From Durusdinium trenchii (Eukaryota > Sar > Dinophyceae > Suessiales > Symbiodiniaceae): a DNA stretch of 64,000 nucleotides. The notes beneath the pieces are model-generated. The model was not told the origin of the DNA. It made no database searches and saw nothing but the letters and a program-made list of their open reading frames with translations. The DNA lies in assembly GCA_963970005.1 (NCBI GenBank), contig CAXAMN010008447.1, forward strand, positions 1 through 64,000, read 5' to 3'. How positions within the stretch are numbered: position 1 is the stretch's first letter; every line of letters begins with the position of its first letter. Both the position numbers and the translations under genes were made by a program. Shown here in pieces: positions 35,001-47,000 of the stretch.

Positions 35001-38000
35001 CCAAGGAGTACGACACCGACCGCCTGTCGTTCGAGTTCGCACCAGACCAGGCAGCATCGATCCTCCCACCCCAGTGGAAACCACCGAAGTGCCTGGCAGA
35101 GGGCAAGACGCTCCCCACACTGACGACACCAGCACCAGGCCCCGAGGGGCGTCCAGCACCCAGATCAGTGAAAGGGAAGCTAGACTCCGCCACCTTCCAT
35201 CGCTGGGAACTGGCAGGGCGGCAATTCGCCCCGTGGCACTTCAAGAGCGAGAACCTATGGGAGAACGAGCGAGGAGAACTCGTGACCCCAAGCATCCTCG
35301 TGAAGGAGCGGATGCACCACCTGGCAGACGACTTCACGGCACCTGCCAAGGAGGAAAGAGCACGCCACAAGGTGGTGGCGAACGGCTGGCATTTGGGCAC
35401 GGCCGTCATCGTCATGCGTGACCTGCTTCCCTGCGGCCGAGGCGACTGTCCAAGTCGGGGTCGACCTACAGCCATTGGGCCACAGCGCCATGGACATCAT
35501 GGCATCGATTTGGCGGTCCGGACCATTGGCAACGGGACAGCCACCGGATCAACCAAGAGATCACTGGATGACCCAGTGCATGTGCGTCCAAGAGCATTGG
35601 CAGCACAGTCATACAAGACGCCACCCAGCAGCAGTGGCCGACCCGCTCGAACCGGGCCTCCGACAGACCATCCAGCTATGGTTGCACTGGCACCCGTGCT
35701 TGCCAGAGCTCCGGGAGAAGTTGATGACAGAGATCTCGGCACAGGCCGCCGACCTGGAGGACGACCTGCAAGAATGGCGCCAGGCCCGGGCCGAAAACAT
35801 TCGAATCGTGCTCGACCCCAACGGTCCAAACAGAATCCACTTTCCGCTGTTGTCGAACCTCCTGAAACGCCTCGGGTGGGAAGACCCGAAACTCCTGGAC
35901 GAAATCCAGTCTGGATTCCCCGCCCTGGGCAAGATGAACCCGGGTCTGGGATGGAACAAAAGAGAGGACATGAAATACGCACAGCCGATGCGTTTCGATT
36001 CGTTCATGAAACTGAACGAGGAACACGTGTTGTCACGACTTCACCAAATGAAACCTGACAAGCACTGGAAAGAACTCCTGAACGAGATCTCAGCAGACAT
36101 TGGCAAGGACCGGATGGTCGGACCCCTCACCGCTCCACCATCGTGGGGCATCCGAACAATCCCATCGGTGCACCACCCAAACACACAACACCTGCTTCAG
36201 GGACCCACATGTCACGTCCCGACTAGCTTCGCATTCTCGGTCGAGCAGACCGGGGCAGACGGCCTCATGAAGGTGAGGCGTTGTGAAGACTGGAAACGAA
36301 GCAGGCGCAACGACACAGTCGAGGGAGAGGACATCCCGCCGACACACCGGGTCAACACCTTCATAGCGGTGGCCAATGAGTTCAAAAGTCACGGATTCAC
36401 CACACACCTGTGGGGAGCAGACCATGAATCCGCATACAGGCAACTATCAGTTGCCGAACCCAACCACACACACGTACTAGTCCGCATACCGGGGGGGTGG
36501 ACCTTGTGGAAGCACCGATGCCTCTTGTTCGGCAGCGCCGCATCAGTGTGGTCGTACACACGCACGGCAGACATGATCTGTTGGCTTTGTAGAGCACTGA
36601 CACTGTCACCCATGGTCCACTATGTGGACGACTATGCAGCCATCGAACCCGAATGTTCGATTCATTCAGGATTCACGTGCGTGCAGCACCTGATGAAGAC
36701 AGTTGGCTTCAAGTTCAAGCCAAGCAAAAACCAGCCACCCGCACAAACACAACTCATACAGGGTGTCGTCATGACCACCGATTCCGTAGCATTCACAGTA
36801 CGCACGGAGGAGGAACGAATGACCAGGATCATGGACCAATTGCAAGAACACCTCCGGAGGGGGACCATGTCATCAGACGAAGCCAAACGCCTGGCAGGCA
36901 AGTTGCAGTTCATTTCTGAGGCAATGTTATCCCAAACCATCAGATGTTGTCTACAACCCCTCTATGCACGAGCAGCTGCACCAATACAACATGCGCAGAC
37001 ATCACTAGGAGACGGAATCAGAGACTCCCTGGTCACCCTACTACACGTACTTCCCATCGCAAAACCGAGGGTTTTCAAGTTCGAGAGCCAACCATGCACC
37101 ATCGTTTACGCCGACGCCTTCTTCCAGGCTGGCGATGAGAGACTGTCGGTTCGCTCGGCACTGGCTCACGGGGGATGGAATGCAGAAGCGGCCAACCTCA
37201 TGGTCAACGGTTGGGGATTCGTTCTCCGGGAACCGTGTGGCCGTTGCCACTACGCACACGGCAGCATCCCTGGGAACTTGCTGGGCCGCTTCACAACTCG
37301 GAGGGCGTTCATCTACGCTCTCGAGATCCTCGCACAGATCGTGTGCCTTGTCTCATGCATGGACATGATGGGCCCGCTGAGCCTATGCTTCATAGACAAC
37401 GAACCTGGCAAATTCGCTCTGCAGAAGGGCTTCGGCCGGGACGTGAAGGTCAACCGCCTGCTGGGCCTCATCTGGCGGTTCGTGGACGGCTGCAACCACC
37501 ACCCGCAATGGGAGAGAGTAACATCAGAGGCGAACATCTCAGATGCAGTGAGCCGCGGCGATTTTTCGATGGCACATCGACTCCAATGGAGTTTGGTGCA
37601 ATATGACTGGCACAGTTTGTACCAGCAACTTCTTCGGGCCACCACGTCTATGGACGAGGCCATGAAGATCGGAGCTGCGCTTGCCACCAAGGTCGGCCGG
37701 GATCCACGGGGGGCGGCGGCCGGCATGGCAGAAAACGCCTGTCGAGCTGCCGTGGCACCCGCGACCAAAAGGCAGCGCATGGGCTCGTAGAGAGAGTGAT
37801 GCTTGTGTCGTGTAGCACAACGCGTTGTGCGCAGTGACACAGGTGCGAGCGACCGAAGGTCTGGCTCGAGCTCTCTTTTTTTTCAAGAGAACAGAAGAGC
37901 TGGCAGCTCCAGGCGCGGCAGAAAACGCCTGTCGAGCTGCCGTGGCACCCGCGACCAAAAGGCAGCGCATGGGCTCGTAGAGAGAGTGATGCTTGTGTCA

Positions 38001-41000
38001 GAGGATATCATGGTTGGTTCCTCCGAAAGAACATAAGCCCCACTCCGTATGCAGGTCCTTTAATGGAATTGAGGTCATCAACATTTTGATCACCAAGAAA
38101 CAAGGTTGTTCGCAGCTGCTTGGGTGTTTAGAGCAATCCAAATCTGCATTCCTTCCTGCATCTCGGACCATCCATTGCCTACAGGATCTACAGGAAACCC
38201 TTTTAAATCCATTTATGTCCCTAGTAAACTTTAAAGTGCTACATATTTTTTTTGCAGGATTCCATCTTTTGCAAAGGGAAGCTTGTCACTGTAGTCACAG
38301 ACGTCTTGATCCCAGCTCATGGTGCGCAACCCATCAGGGAGCAAGCCCGTTTGCAAGGAACACTACCACAAATATATGCGGACCACGCTGTTGTGGGAGT
38401 TTCTTCAGTTTTGGTGAGTTTGGACCATTGACTCTAAACGCCTCTGAGAAAACCACATTTGGACCGGCGGTCTTCCGCTTTCGAGAAAGACTGTTTGAGC
38501 TTTCGGAGGGACCTATTTCAAGAAGTGCACCTTGGGCCGAAAGACTCCGCAGCTGGGGCCCATTGAAGTCGTCGAGCGCAAGGAGAGCGGGCGGGTTGGT
38601 CGAATGTCGAAGAGGGGCCAGCGGGAAGAGGGGAGGGTGGTGTGTCTGATCCCAAACAGTATTTTTAGACTAGACAAAGTCTGGTTGTGATCCAGATGTT
38701 CCACCTCCTTCAGAAAAAGACGAAAGCAGAAGTTTGAATGTTTATCCTGCATATCATGCTAAGCCACTGCTAAGCTAAGAATCGCAACATGGAAGATGAA
38801 AGACCACAGGCGGGGATTGGATGAAAGACCGTGCTGGCGTTCTCCGAACATTCCCAGCAAATCTCTGTTGTCAGCCGGGATGTACTCAGGCATTGCAACT
38901 CAGGTAGACATCAGTCGAACACATATAAACACTACTTCATACTACTTCAATAGAGATCATAGACACGAACACAACACCTCATAGACACGGTCAATGCACG
39001 TTTTGTTTTTTTTGTTTGGATATGGAGTCAGAATTCTGTACCTTGCGGATGACCATCTACCATATGCGGATGGGGCACCTTTTCACTGGCTTTGCCTGCG
39101 CCTTTCGCTCGTGCACCCTGGCCACTCCGTTGTTGATGTGCACTGGAGGATGGGCTGAAGCTGATCCTGAACATTGATTACCAGTAACCTGGTTTTGCTG
39201 ATCAAGCGATTTGTGCTTCCCTCTGTTCCAGCTGAATCCCTTCGAGGGGCATCGGGAATGTGCACTTTTCCGCAAATCCAAGGTCAGATGTGGATATGGA
39301 AATCTCTGCCGTTGTGGCCAGCATTGGCATCAAGTCGATCTCTTTGTCTCTTGGACTTTGAGTCGGCCAGCGCCCGGCAGCCGCCCACTGCGATGTCCGT
39401 TGCTCGCATGTGCAGAAGGCAAACACAAGAGGCTAGATAGGCCCTCCCGAAACGAAAGTGGATCCCCCGAAGCAAGAGTCTAGAGGAACACCGGCTTGCA
39501 TGCGTCCACTTTTGAGGGCCCGTGTGTTTTTCGGTGGTGCATTTGTGGCTAGCGCTGCTTTGGTGCACAGACTCGCCAAGGGGAGATACAGGGAGGTCAA
39601 CATGCTACGTTCGCCTTCGAGCAAACCTTCATCCCTTCATCTCTCCATCCCTTCATCCACACCTTCACGACAACTCCGCTTTTCCCCTAAGGCGAGGGCA
39701 ACTGATGATTCGCTTGGGGCCTTTGATTGGCGAGATGCCCGTGGTCGGTGGGATCACCGCATACTTCAACGAGCCATGGTCTTCGGGTCTTCAGTGGTCC
39801 AAGACGTTCCGTCGATCTTTTAGGGCTGCAGGCGCTCGTCGATGGCAACTAAGGCATGGAGCTTGTCACGGCGAAGAATTTCTGGGACACCCCAAACGTA
39901 TGCATCAATTTTTCCAGATGCGACGAATTGATCGCGGCTTCGACTGTAGGTGAACTGATATTGGGGCACAGATTGATCTTATGTATCAGACTTCCTGCTG
40001 TTGAAGAAAGATGAAAAGCACCACTCTAAGCGAAGAAGATCTCGTTGTTGATTCTGTTTTGCGGTTGGTGCAACATTTCCTCCATCATACGGGGGTCGGG
40101 GTGTTTGTAACAATTGGGCTGTCATGGGCTCGTGAACCCTTCTGCAGTCACGTCGTGACAGGTTTTACTTTTTTCTTGACTCTGGAAAACCACCAAGCTC
40201 CTAGTTTTGTCACTTCCAGATGTGCAGGATGAAGCAAGGTATTTTGGAATGTCTATTGGGGGATGGGCGTGAACGTCTTGCTTTCTTGTTTGACAGAGCA
40301 TGTCAGGAGAGATAGTATGTTCCTGCACATTTCCTTTGACCAAAATGCAGTAGATGGACAACAAGTGGAACCCTTAGAAGAACATTGCTTTTCTTGGTCA
40401 CGCATTGTTATGTCTTTGGAACAAGTGAGGACCATGAGAACACCCTGAAAGACCCTCCAGGAGACCTCCCTGCTCACCCTATCCTCGTTGCGTCGATTTG
40501 AGACGACCGGGCCAACAGCCGGCACCGCCGGACCGTTCGACGAAACCGTTCGCCGTTCGACCCCCCTCGGAGCCAGAACGAACGCCGGAACCGTCGGGCG
40601 ATTCCTGGGAACGTCTGGAACGGCGGAAACGGCTGAAACGGCGTTCGATTTTGTTTTTCCATAGTTTCAATGATTTGATCCGGTCCATCCACTGATGGAA
40701 TCCGAAAGAAGTGCAGTCTACTGAAGTGTAAGATCGTGTGATCTCAGCATCTCAATCAACCTGGGCACTCTCTCTCTCTCTCTCTTTTTCTTGCTCCCAG
40801 GACCAGCCTGAGCTGAATCTGGACTTCACCGGCCTAGGACTGTCGCAGAGTTTCGATCCGTACGGCCAAATGGTGTATCGAGCTCCCTGTCGAGTGTGTG
40901 AAGGTCAAAGCGACAATTGACTGTTGCTACTAAGCCAGAAGAAGCTTCCAAATCAGAATTCCTTTGGCAAAGCCGTCCTCTATATCTATATGGTGATTGA

Positions 41001-44000
41001 GATGGGGTTTCTGATCATATCTTCTTGGGTAAAAAGCTCCAGGAGGTTGATTCAACAGAGAAAACTGTCTGCAATTGGGTGAGCTTGGTGAAAAGACCCA
41101 GAACCTTGCAGATGCAGCTTTCTCACCGAAAGGACTTGCTACACCTACTTGCGTGTAGCTTGCTTGAGAATATTCTGACCTCAGTTCTAGTTTAGTTAGG
41201 GGCAAAGGGAAGAGCTGACAGACCCAGAGACGGTGATTGGGCTGAGTGGTTCTTAGCTGTGTCCAAATCTGTTTCTATATGGCTTTTCAAGATATCAGCT
41301 AATATTGACGTGCAATCAGAAAGAAAAGGGCTAGGCCAATGGCATTGAGAGTCGCGAACAAAAAGCTCTTCAAGCAGGAGCAGTGGCTGGGCTGCCCATG
41401 GTCTACGATGTCGTACACAAGCAGATCAATAGTGCAATCAACAACGCCATGGTGCTGCCAAACTGCATTTCTGCCTCTTGGCTCATTTTCTGCACGTTTA
41501 ACGATGTTTAACGTGTGCAGCAGATTTTTCTTTCCCAAACAGTGTGCAGTGCATGGGGCTTGCGGGTGTTTCGATGGCATGTGTTGGGGGCCAGCCTTTG
41601 ATCACGTGATCCATCCCCGAGATTGGCCAAACAGCCAGCAGAAAGGAATTCAAACAGCTGGTGGGCAGCACCAAGTGGCAAGTCCTAGTTCACACTCCAG
41701 AGTCGACTGTTCCTTGTTTCATCTCGGGAGTTGAAGTCACGGGTCATGACCCGCAAGTGACGGGATCTCCTGTGGATTTCTTACCCCATCAGTGGACATT
41801 TCGTCGATTTATCAGTGGACACGTGAAGGGTATCTAGCGCCACTTGGTGCGAGACTTGCCACAGGAAACGTCGATTCACAGCGATCCGGTTGTGCACCAG
41901 GAAGGGGTGCTAGCACCGCAAACTTAGCATACAAGCCCACTGGCCCTTGCCCGTTTGGGTGAAGTGCCACAAACCTGGCTTGGCTGCATCCTGTCTCTCT
42001 CATACTGCTGTGTCCCATGCTGGGCAGGCAATCCGGGGCACACTGAGGACCAGATTGAGCGTCCGCATGGTCAGTACTCGGAATTCGTGGCTTCAATGAG
42101 TACAGCTTGAAATGGCTTCAAGGTTTTGTGACAAGGGTTTTTCCTTTGTGAAGAACATGTGCTGTCAGCATACACTGTCACAACGTGTAACATGCCGTTT
42201 CGCATTGTTTCGCCTTGGCACCTCTCAAAACGCAGGAGGACTACTGAACCAACTGGCGTGTTGCATTCCACATGTCACTGCAGGTTCACAGTCTACAGAC
42301 AAGGGTCTGTACCATGCGATTTCTACCAGTTCTGCGGGAGGCCGTGCCGACACAGAAATCTCTCGGTGTTTGGGTCTAATTACTTTCCTGGTCTATGGGG
42401 GCTTTGGGCGGTATCCTATGCTTGAGCTGTACATCCTTTGGTTGCCTGCTTTGGGGGTCGAGTGTAGCTGTTATCCCCTCTCCTTTTCGTTGCTTTCTTG
42501 TTGGGGGGGGTGTGATCCTCACAACAAGCCCACCCACAAGCTTCAAAAAGGGCATCCACATTTGAGCTTCTACTTTCAGGGGTACTTCTGAACCTCATCC
42601 TTCCAACCCCAAGGAACGCACGATTTGCGAGTCGTGAGATCAGGTTCCGCTGGCCACCCCAGAGCAGGGTGTGGATCCGGCCTTGCTGAAGAAACCGAAG
42701 CCCTTGGCCCTCCTGAGGGCTCCTCGATCGTAAGATGGGTTGGTTCCGCACAGCAGAGAACCGTGCTTGGCTGAAGTGATCATATTGGCATTTGAATTGG
42801 GAAGGTTCTGCATTGATCTTAGCAGGCTTGGCTTTTGGTGGGGCAACAGCGATCGGTAAAAGTCAACAATGTCAGTGGCGCCTATGCTCATTGATTCATT
42901 GGCAGCCTATGTGGTTATGCAGGTCCCATTCAACCATCTCAAGATCATGCAAGATTCAATTGTTCATAGATAAATGCAACGAGATTTGTCACCGAAGCAT
43001 TGGAGTCAATGATATATCCAGTCTATTCAGTTCCGAATGCTAGTGTGACGGATTGGGTACTGATTTGTGGATTGATCAAAAATCCTTCTTCTTCATTATT
43101 GACCAGATGCCGGACATTTGCGGTATTCAGGATCATTTTCACGGTTGTATACTTTACCTCAAACTCTCAGTCGTCAATGCCACACCCAAGTATGATGCTG
43201 GGTCAAGGGACACACGAACATGGCACGTTGAGCAGCGTCTAAGATGCACCTGGTGTAAAATAACACAAACCACGCTTTTCTCAGGCTTGAGATCATGTTT
43301 CAGCAGCCTGTCTTTTTTGAACCTTTTTTGAACCTCTCCAAACATCCTGTTGATGGAACCATTTCTCGAGTGGAGCAGCCCGGAGTCCACGACTCCATAG
43401 GAACGGTCAGCAAGAAGGCGAGCTGGTCCTCAGGTCAAGGCTGTTCGCGGCATCGACCTGGCAGCGAGAGATTGGAACATCACCACCAAGGCCTCCAGTG
43501 ATCCGTTTGTGTGCCTCGTTTGGAGTGGTGGGCAACAGATGAGTGAGGAAGGTGCGATTAGTGGTGAGAGGGAGCGACCCTGTGTTCCTTTTTTTTGGAG
43601 ATGACTTGGTGACATAGATATTGGTCAGGCAGTGCGAAAGATGAGGACGTGAGGACGCCCTTGTTGAGCTGGGGTCCAACATGCTGCAGAAGGATGTTAC
43701 GCCAGTTTGTTTGTTCATTTCTGGGGCGCGGGGAAGCAGTTTGAATGCTCTCCAGAAGTACCTCAGCCTAGCCTGAGCACCAAGGGTTGCTTCCGAAACA
43801 ACTGATCTCTGCCGCTGTCCGTAAACGTCACGTAAACGTCTCCCACATCTCCCGCTTTGGTTGAGCCCTTCATGTCAATGGACGTCAGACTTGGATGGAC
43901 AAAGGGAAATCATGTTGATGTAAATCTGATGGACGACTTGAAGGGTTTAGGTTACGGCGCCCCTCTAAGCCCGTCCATACAGTGGGGTGCCGAAGGCAAA

Positions 44001-47000
44001 AAAGGTACACACACATGTGAACCACCCTGCAGTACTACCGGATTAAGACACGTGATCTACTCAACGGTTTTTTCAATTCAAAAGCGATCATTCGGCAATC
44101 ACAATATCTTCAAGTGATTTGCTTTGTCGGAGATATTCCTTAACCATTTTGGCTTTTGAAAACGACATCGGAGGCAAATGGAATTTCACGCGGAGCTGGT
44201 TGTTGCGACACAAGTTGCATTTCCAGTCGAACATTTAAAGAATATACAGATTAGGCAAAGATGCATATTCTTGCAAGACTTCCGTAAAGTTTTCTTTGTG
44301 TGGAATGGATGGCCTTGCCTGACCCCCCCAAAAAAAAAGCCATAGGGAAGAGGCTCCAGTCTTCTAATAGCTTGGATAGAAGTGACGTTTCAGTGTAAAG
44401 ATGCCGCCGGAGTGTATTTGCCTTGGTGCCACGCTTTTTCAGCTCCCAACAGCCAGTCTAGGCCTCCAAACATTTCAGATTTCGCCAAAGCCATCCGCGC
44501 CACGCTGAACTGGTCTAACTGCCACGCCTCCTTCGTCCGAGGCGGGTGAGGGTGGCGAACGACACCTGGAACTCCTCAGTGGTGAAACAAAACCTCAATC
44601 CCACTTGGACGGAGGACGACCGCCATGACTTCGTCGCGACTCAGCAGCAGTCTGGGGGTTTCAGGGGTTCCGCGAATTCCGCGGAGGCGAACGAGGGAAA
44701 ACCACTGCATCCCAGGGGTTTGCCATATAATGTTGACTGCTGATCAATAACCCCCCCACCGCATGTCCACCCATTGGCTGTATATTCTTTCGCAGGTGAG
44801 TCCAATTGTCTGAAGATGTCCGAAGCTAGGATTTTCCTTCCCTAATAGCTTCTTGTTACTACTAGTAAGGCACTTGTTACTACTAGTGTGGCACTTGTTA
44901 CTAGCTACCAGGGTTCTGGTCGACATGATCCACTAAGATCTTGGGAGGGATCGCACAGCTTGTCGTGGATGTCGCAGGATCTGCCGCAGAGAGGTCTGCG
45001 GGCGATCACCTGTTTCAAGTGTTTCTGGTGATAACAGCATATCATTTGGCAGGAAGAACCCGTGGCCACGATAAGACGGTGAATCCTCTTGAGAATTTGT
45101 GGCAGAGGCAGGGTATTTAAGTCAGAGTTCCGTGACAGAGGACGATTTTCCAGGGTCTTCGGCCTTTAACAAAATATGACCCTTGAGGAAGCTGGTCAGT
45201 TGCAGGAGGAGTTTGTAATCAAGCTCTGTTTGCAGTGGGCACTGTGGGCATGTCTGGGGAATTTCAGAGAATATAACACGCTCTCTGGTCCCTAAGGCGT
45301 GTTGCAATTCACCATGTCCACATTCCTTTTCGGAATGTCCCTTCAAATCCATGAGGACCAACTAGTTGTTCTTTCTAGTCTATATTTTTTCGCGCATCTT
45401 GTCACGGAACTCACAGAACTCGCAGAACTCGCCATGGCGAGATGGGTCTGTCAAGGCCTAATTCACGTCGCTTCGCGACGGTAACCGCCCGCACCGCATG
45501 GGAGGGCTCAAAGACTGCAGTCATGCTCCAGGAACGGGTCAAGGTAGGTACTTCCATTGAACACATGTGCACCTACCTGAAGCTATCTTTAGTTTATTCC
45601 AGTCCATTTCGAGCCCTCGTGGGGCCATGTTTGCGACGTTCAAGTCCCTATTTCGAGAAAACACTACGACAATATGGAAGCTATGCTCGTTCAAGTCCCT
45701 ATGACTTCTAGGGCTATGTTAGGCAATATCTTTACTTTACTCCAGTCCCTTTTGAGCCCTCGTTGGGCCATGCTTACAACGTTGAAGTCCCTATCTTGAG
45801 GAAGCATGCTTGAGATAGTGACTTCTGGGGCTATGTTCGACCATATGGAAGCTATGCTCGTGAGAAAATGTTCCGTTCCTGGACCTGATCTCTGCTTCTT
45901 ATCTCTACTCCTGTGGAGCCAAATATCCGGACATTCAAGTCCCTATCTCGCGGACACGTCCTTTAGATAGTGACTTCTAAAGCTATGTTAGGCAATATGG
46001 AAGCTATGTTCGGTCACGTTGGGGGGGCTTTATTCCAGTCCCATTTGAGCCCTCGTTGGGCTATGTTTACGACGTTCAAGTCCCTATCTCGCAGACACGT
46101 CCTTTAGATAGTGACTTCTAGGGCTATGTTAGGCAATCTCTTTACTTTATTCCAGTCCCTTTTGAGCCCTCGTTGGGCCATGTTTTGCGTTCAAGTCCCT
46201 ATCTCGCAGACACGCCCGTTAGATACTGACTTCTAGGGCTATGTTAGGCAATATGGAAGCTATGTTGAGCCACGTTAGGGGAGCCTGTTCAGCCAAATGT
46301 CCGGCCTCAGTCCAATTACACTTTACCGCTCAGATGATTCAAATCATGCAAAGGAAGAAAATGGCATTTCTTGCGTCACCAGGGGCTTCAAAATAGCACG
46401 AATTCATCTTCCAGCATTTTAAGCCGGCTCCAAAAACGTGAAAAAACACAGGATTCTAGAGCGAAAATGCCCCCCCCCTAGCTAAAGCTATTGGCTTGGA
46501 TATGCTAGCTTACGTATAGCGCGTGCCCTAAAAAAACGCGTCGGCACCTTCGGTGCGGGCGGATTCACTTGGCGCTAAGTCTCTTGGCTGATTGGGTGAG
46601 GCTGATTGGTCCCCGTCGTCCGCACTCCCCCCCGAGCCATGGCCGCCATGGGCCGTCAAAGGTGGGTGAACACATGGGGTGAACAATGCCCGACTCCGAG
46701 GTCTTCGACCAGGATCAGCACGCCTGGCTGGAAGTCTATGATGAGGTGGGGATGGCCATCCGGAAATTCTGGATCTGTAGCTCCTGTAGTCCACAGAAGA
46801 GTCAGATCAGAGCCATGCAATTTCAGACGTTGATCCTAACGAGTCCTAACCAGTCCTAGTCATACAGGAGTCATGCGGGTCGTATCTGGTTGTAAGGCCT
46901 TTTGTTTTTAAGGGGTGACGGTCCATATCTCTACCTGAGACCGATCTCGATCTTCAGATCAATTTGTCGGGGTTGATGCTCCAATCATCTCTGGTGTATA

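Larger units (their letters stand above)
30323..37999 (+). mobile_element. tyrosine-recombinase retrotransposon (DIRS/Ngaro/PAT type) encoding a C5-cytosine methyltransferase
   Basis: 7,677 bases delimited by split direct repeats: A1 (30323-30394) at the left end, and B1 (37727-37809), A2 (37810-37881), B2 (37917-37999) at the right. A copies and B copies are each identical. Inside are, in order, ORF1, ORF2 with tyrosine recombinase, a gag-like ORF, a cytosine methyltransferase and RT-RNase H. This repeat layout is the one known from Ngaro and PAT-like elements, which integrate by recombinase through a circular intermediate and leave no target duplication; none is seen. All catalytic motifs are present and the repeats are perfect, so it is probably young. 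It sits in intron 3 of the SMP-C2 gene, same strand. Confidence 0.9.

Noticed and set aside
34858-35982. Minus-strand frames of 160-205 codons and plus-strand 145-codon frame
   Set aside because: Shadows of the methyltransferase and RT frames in CG-rich DNA.
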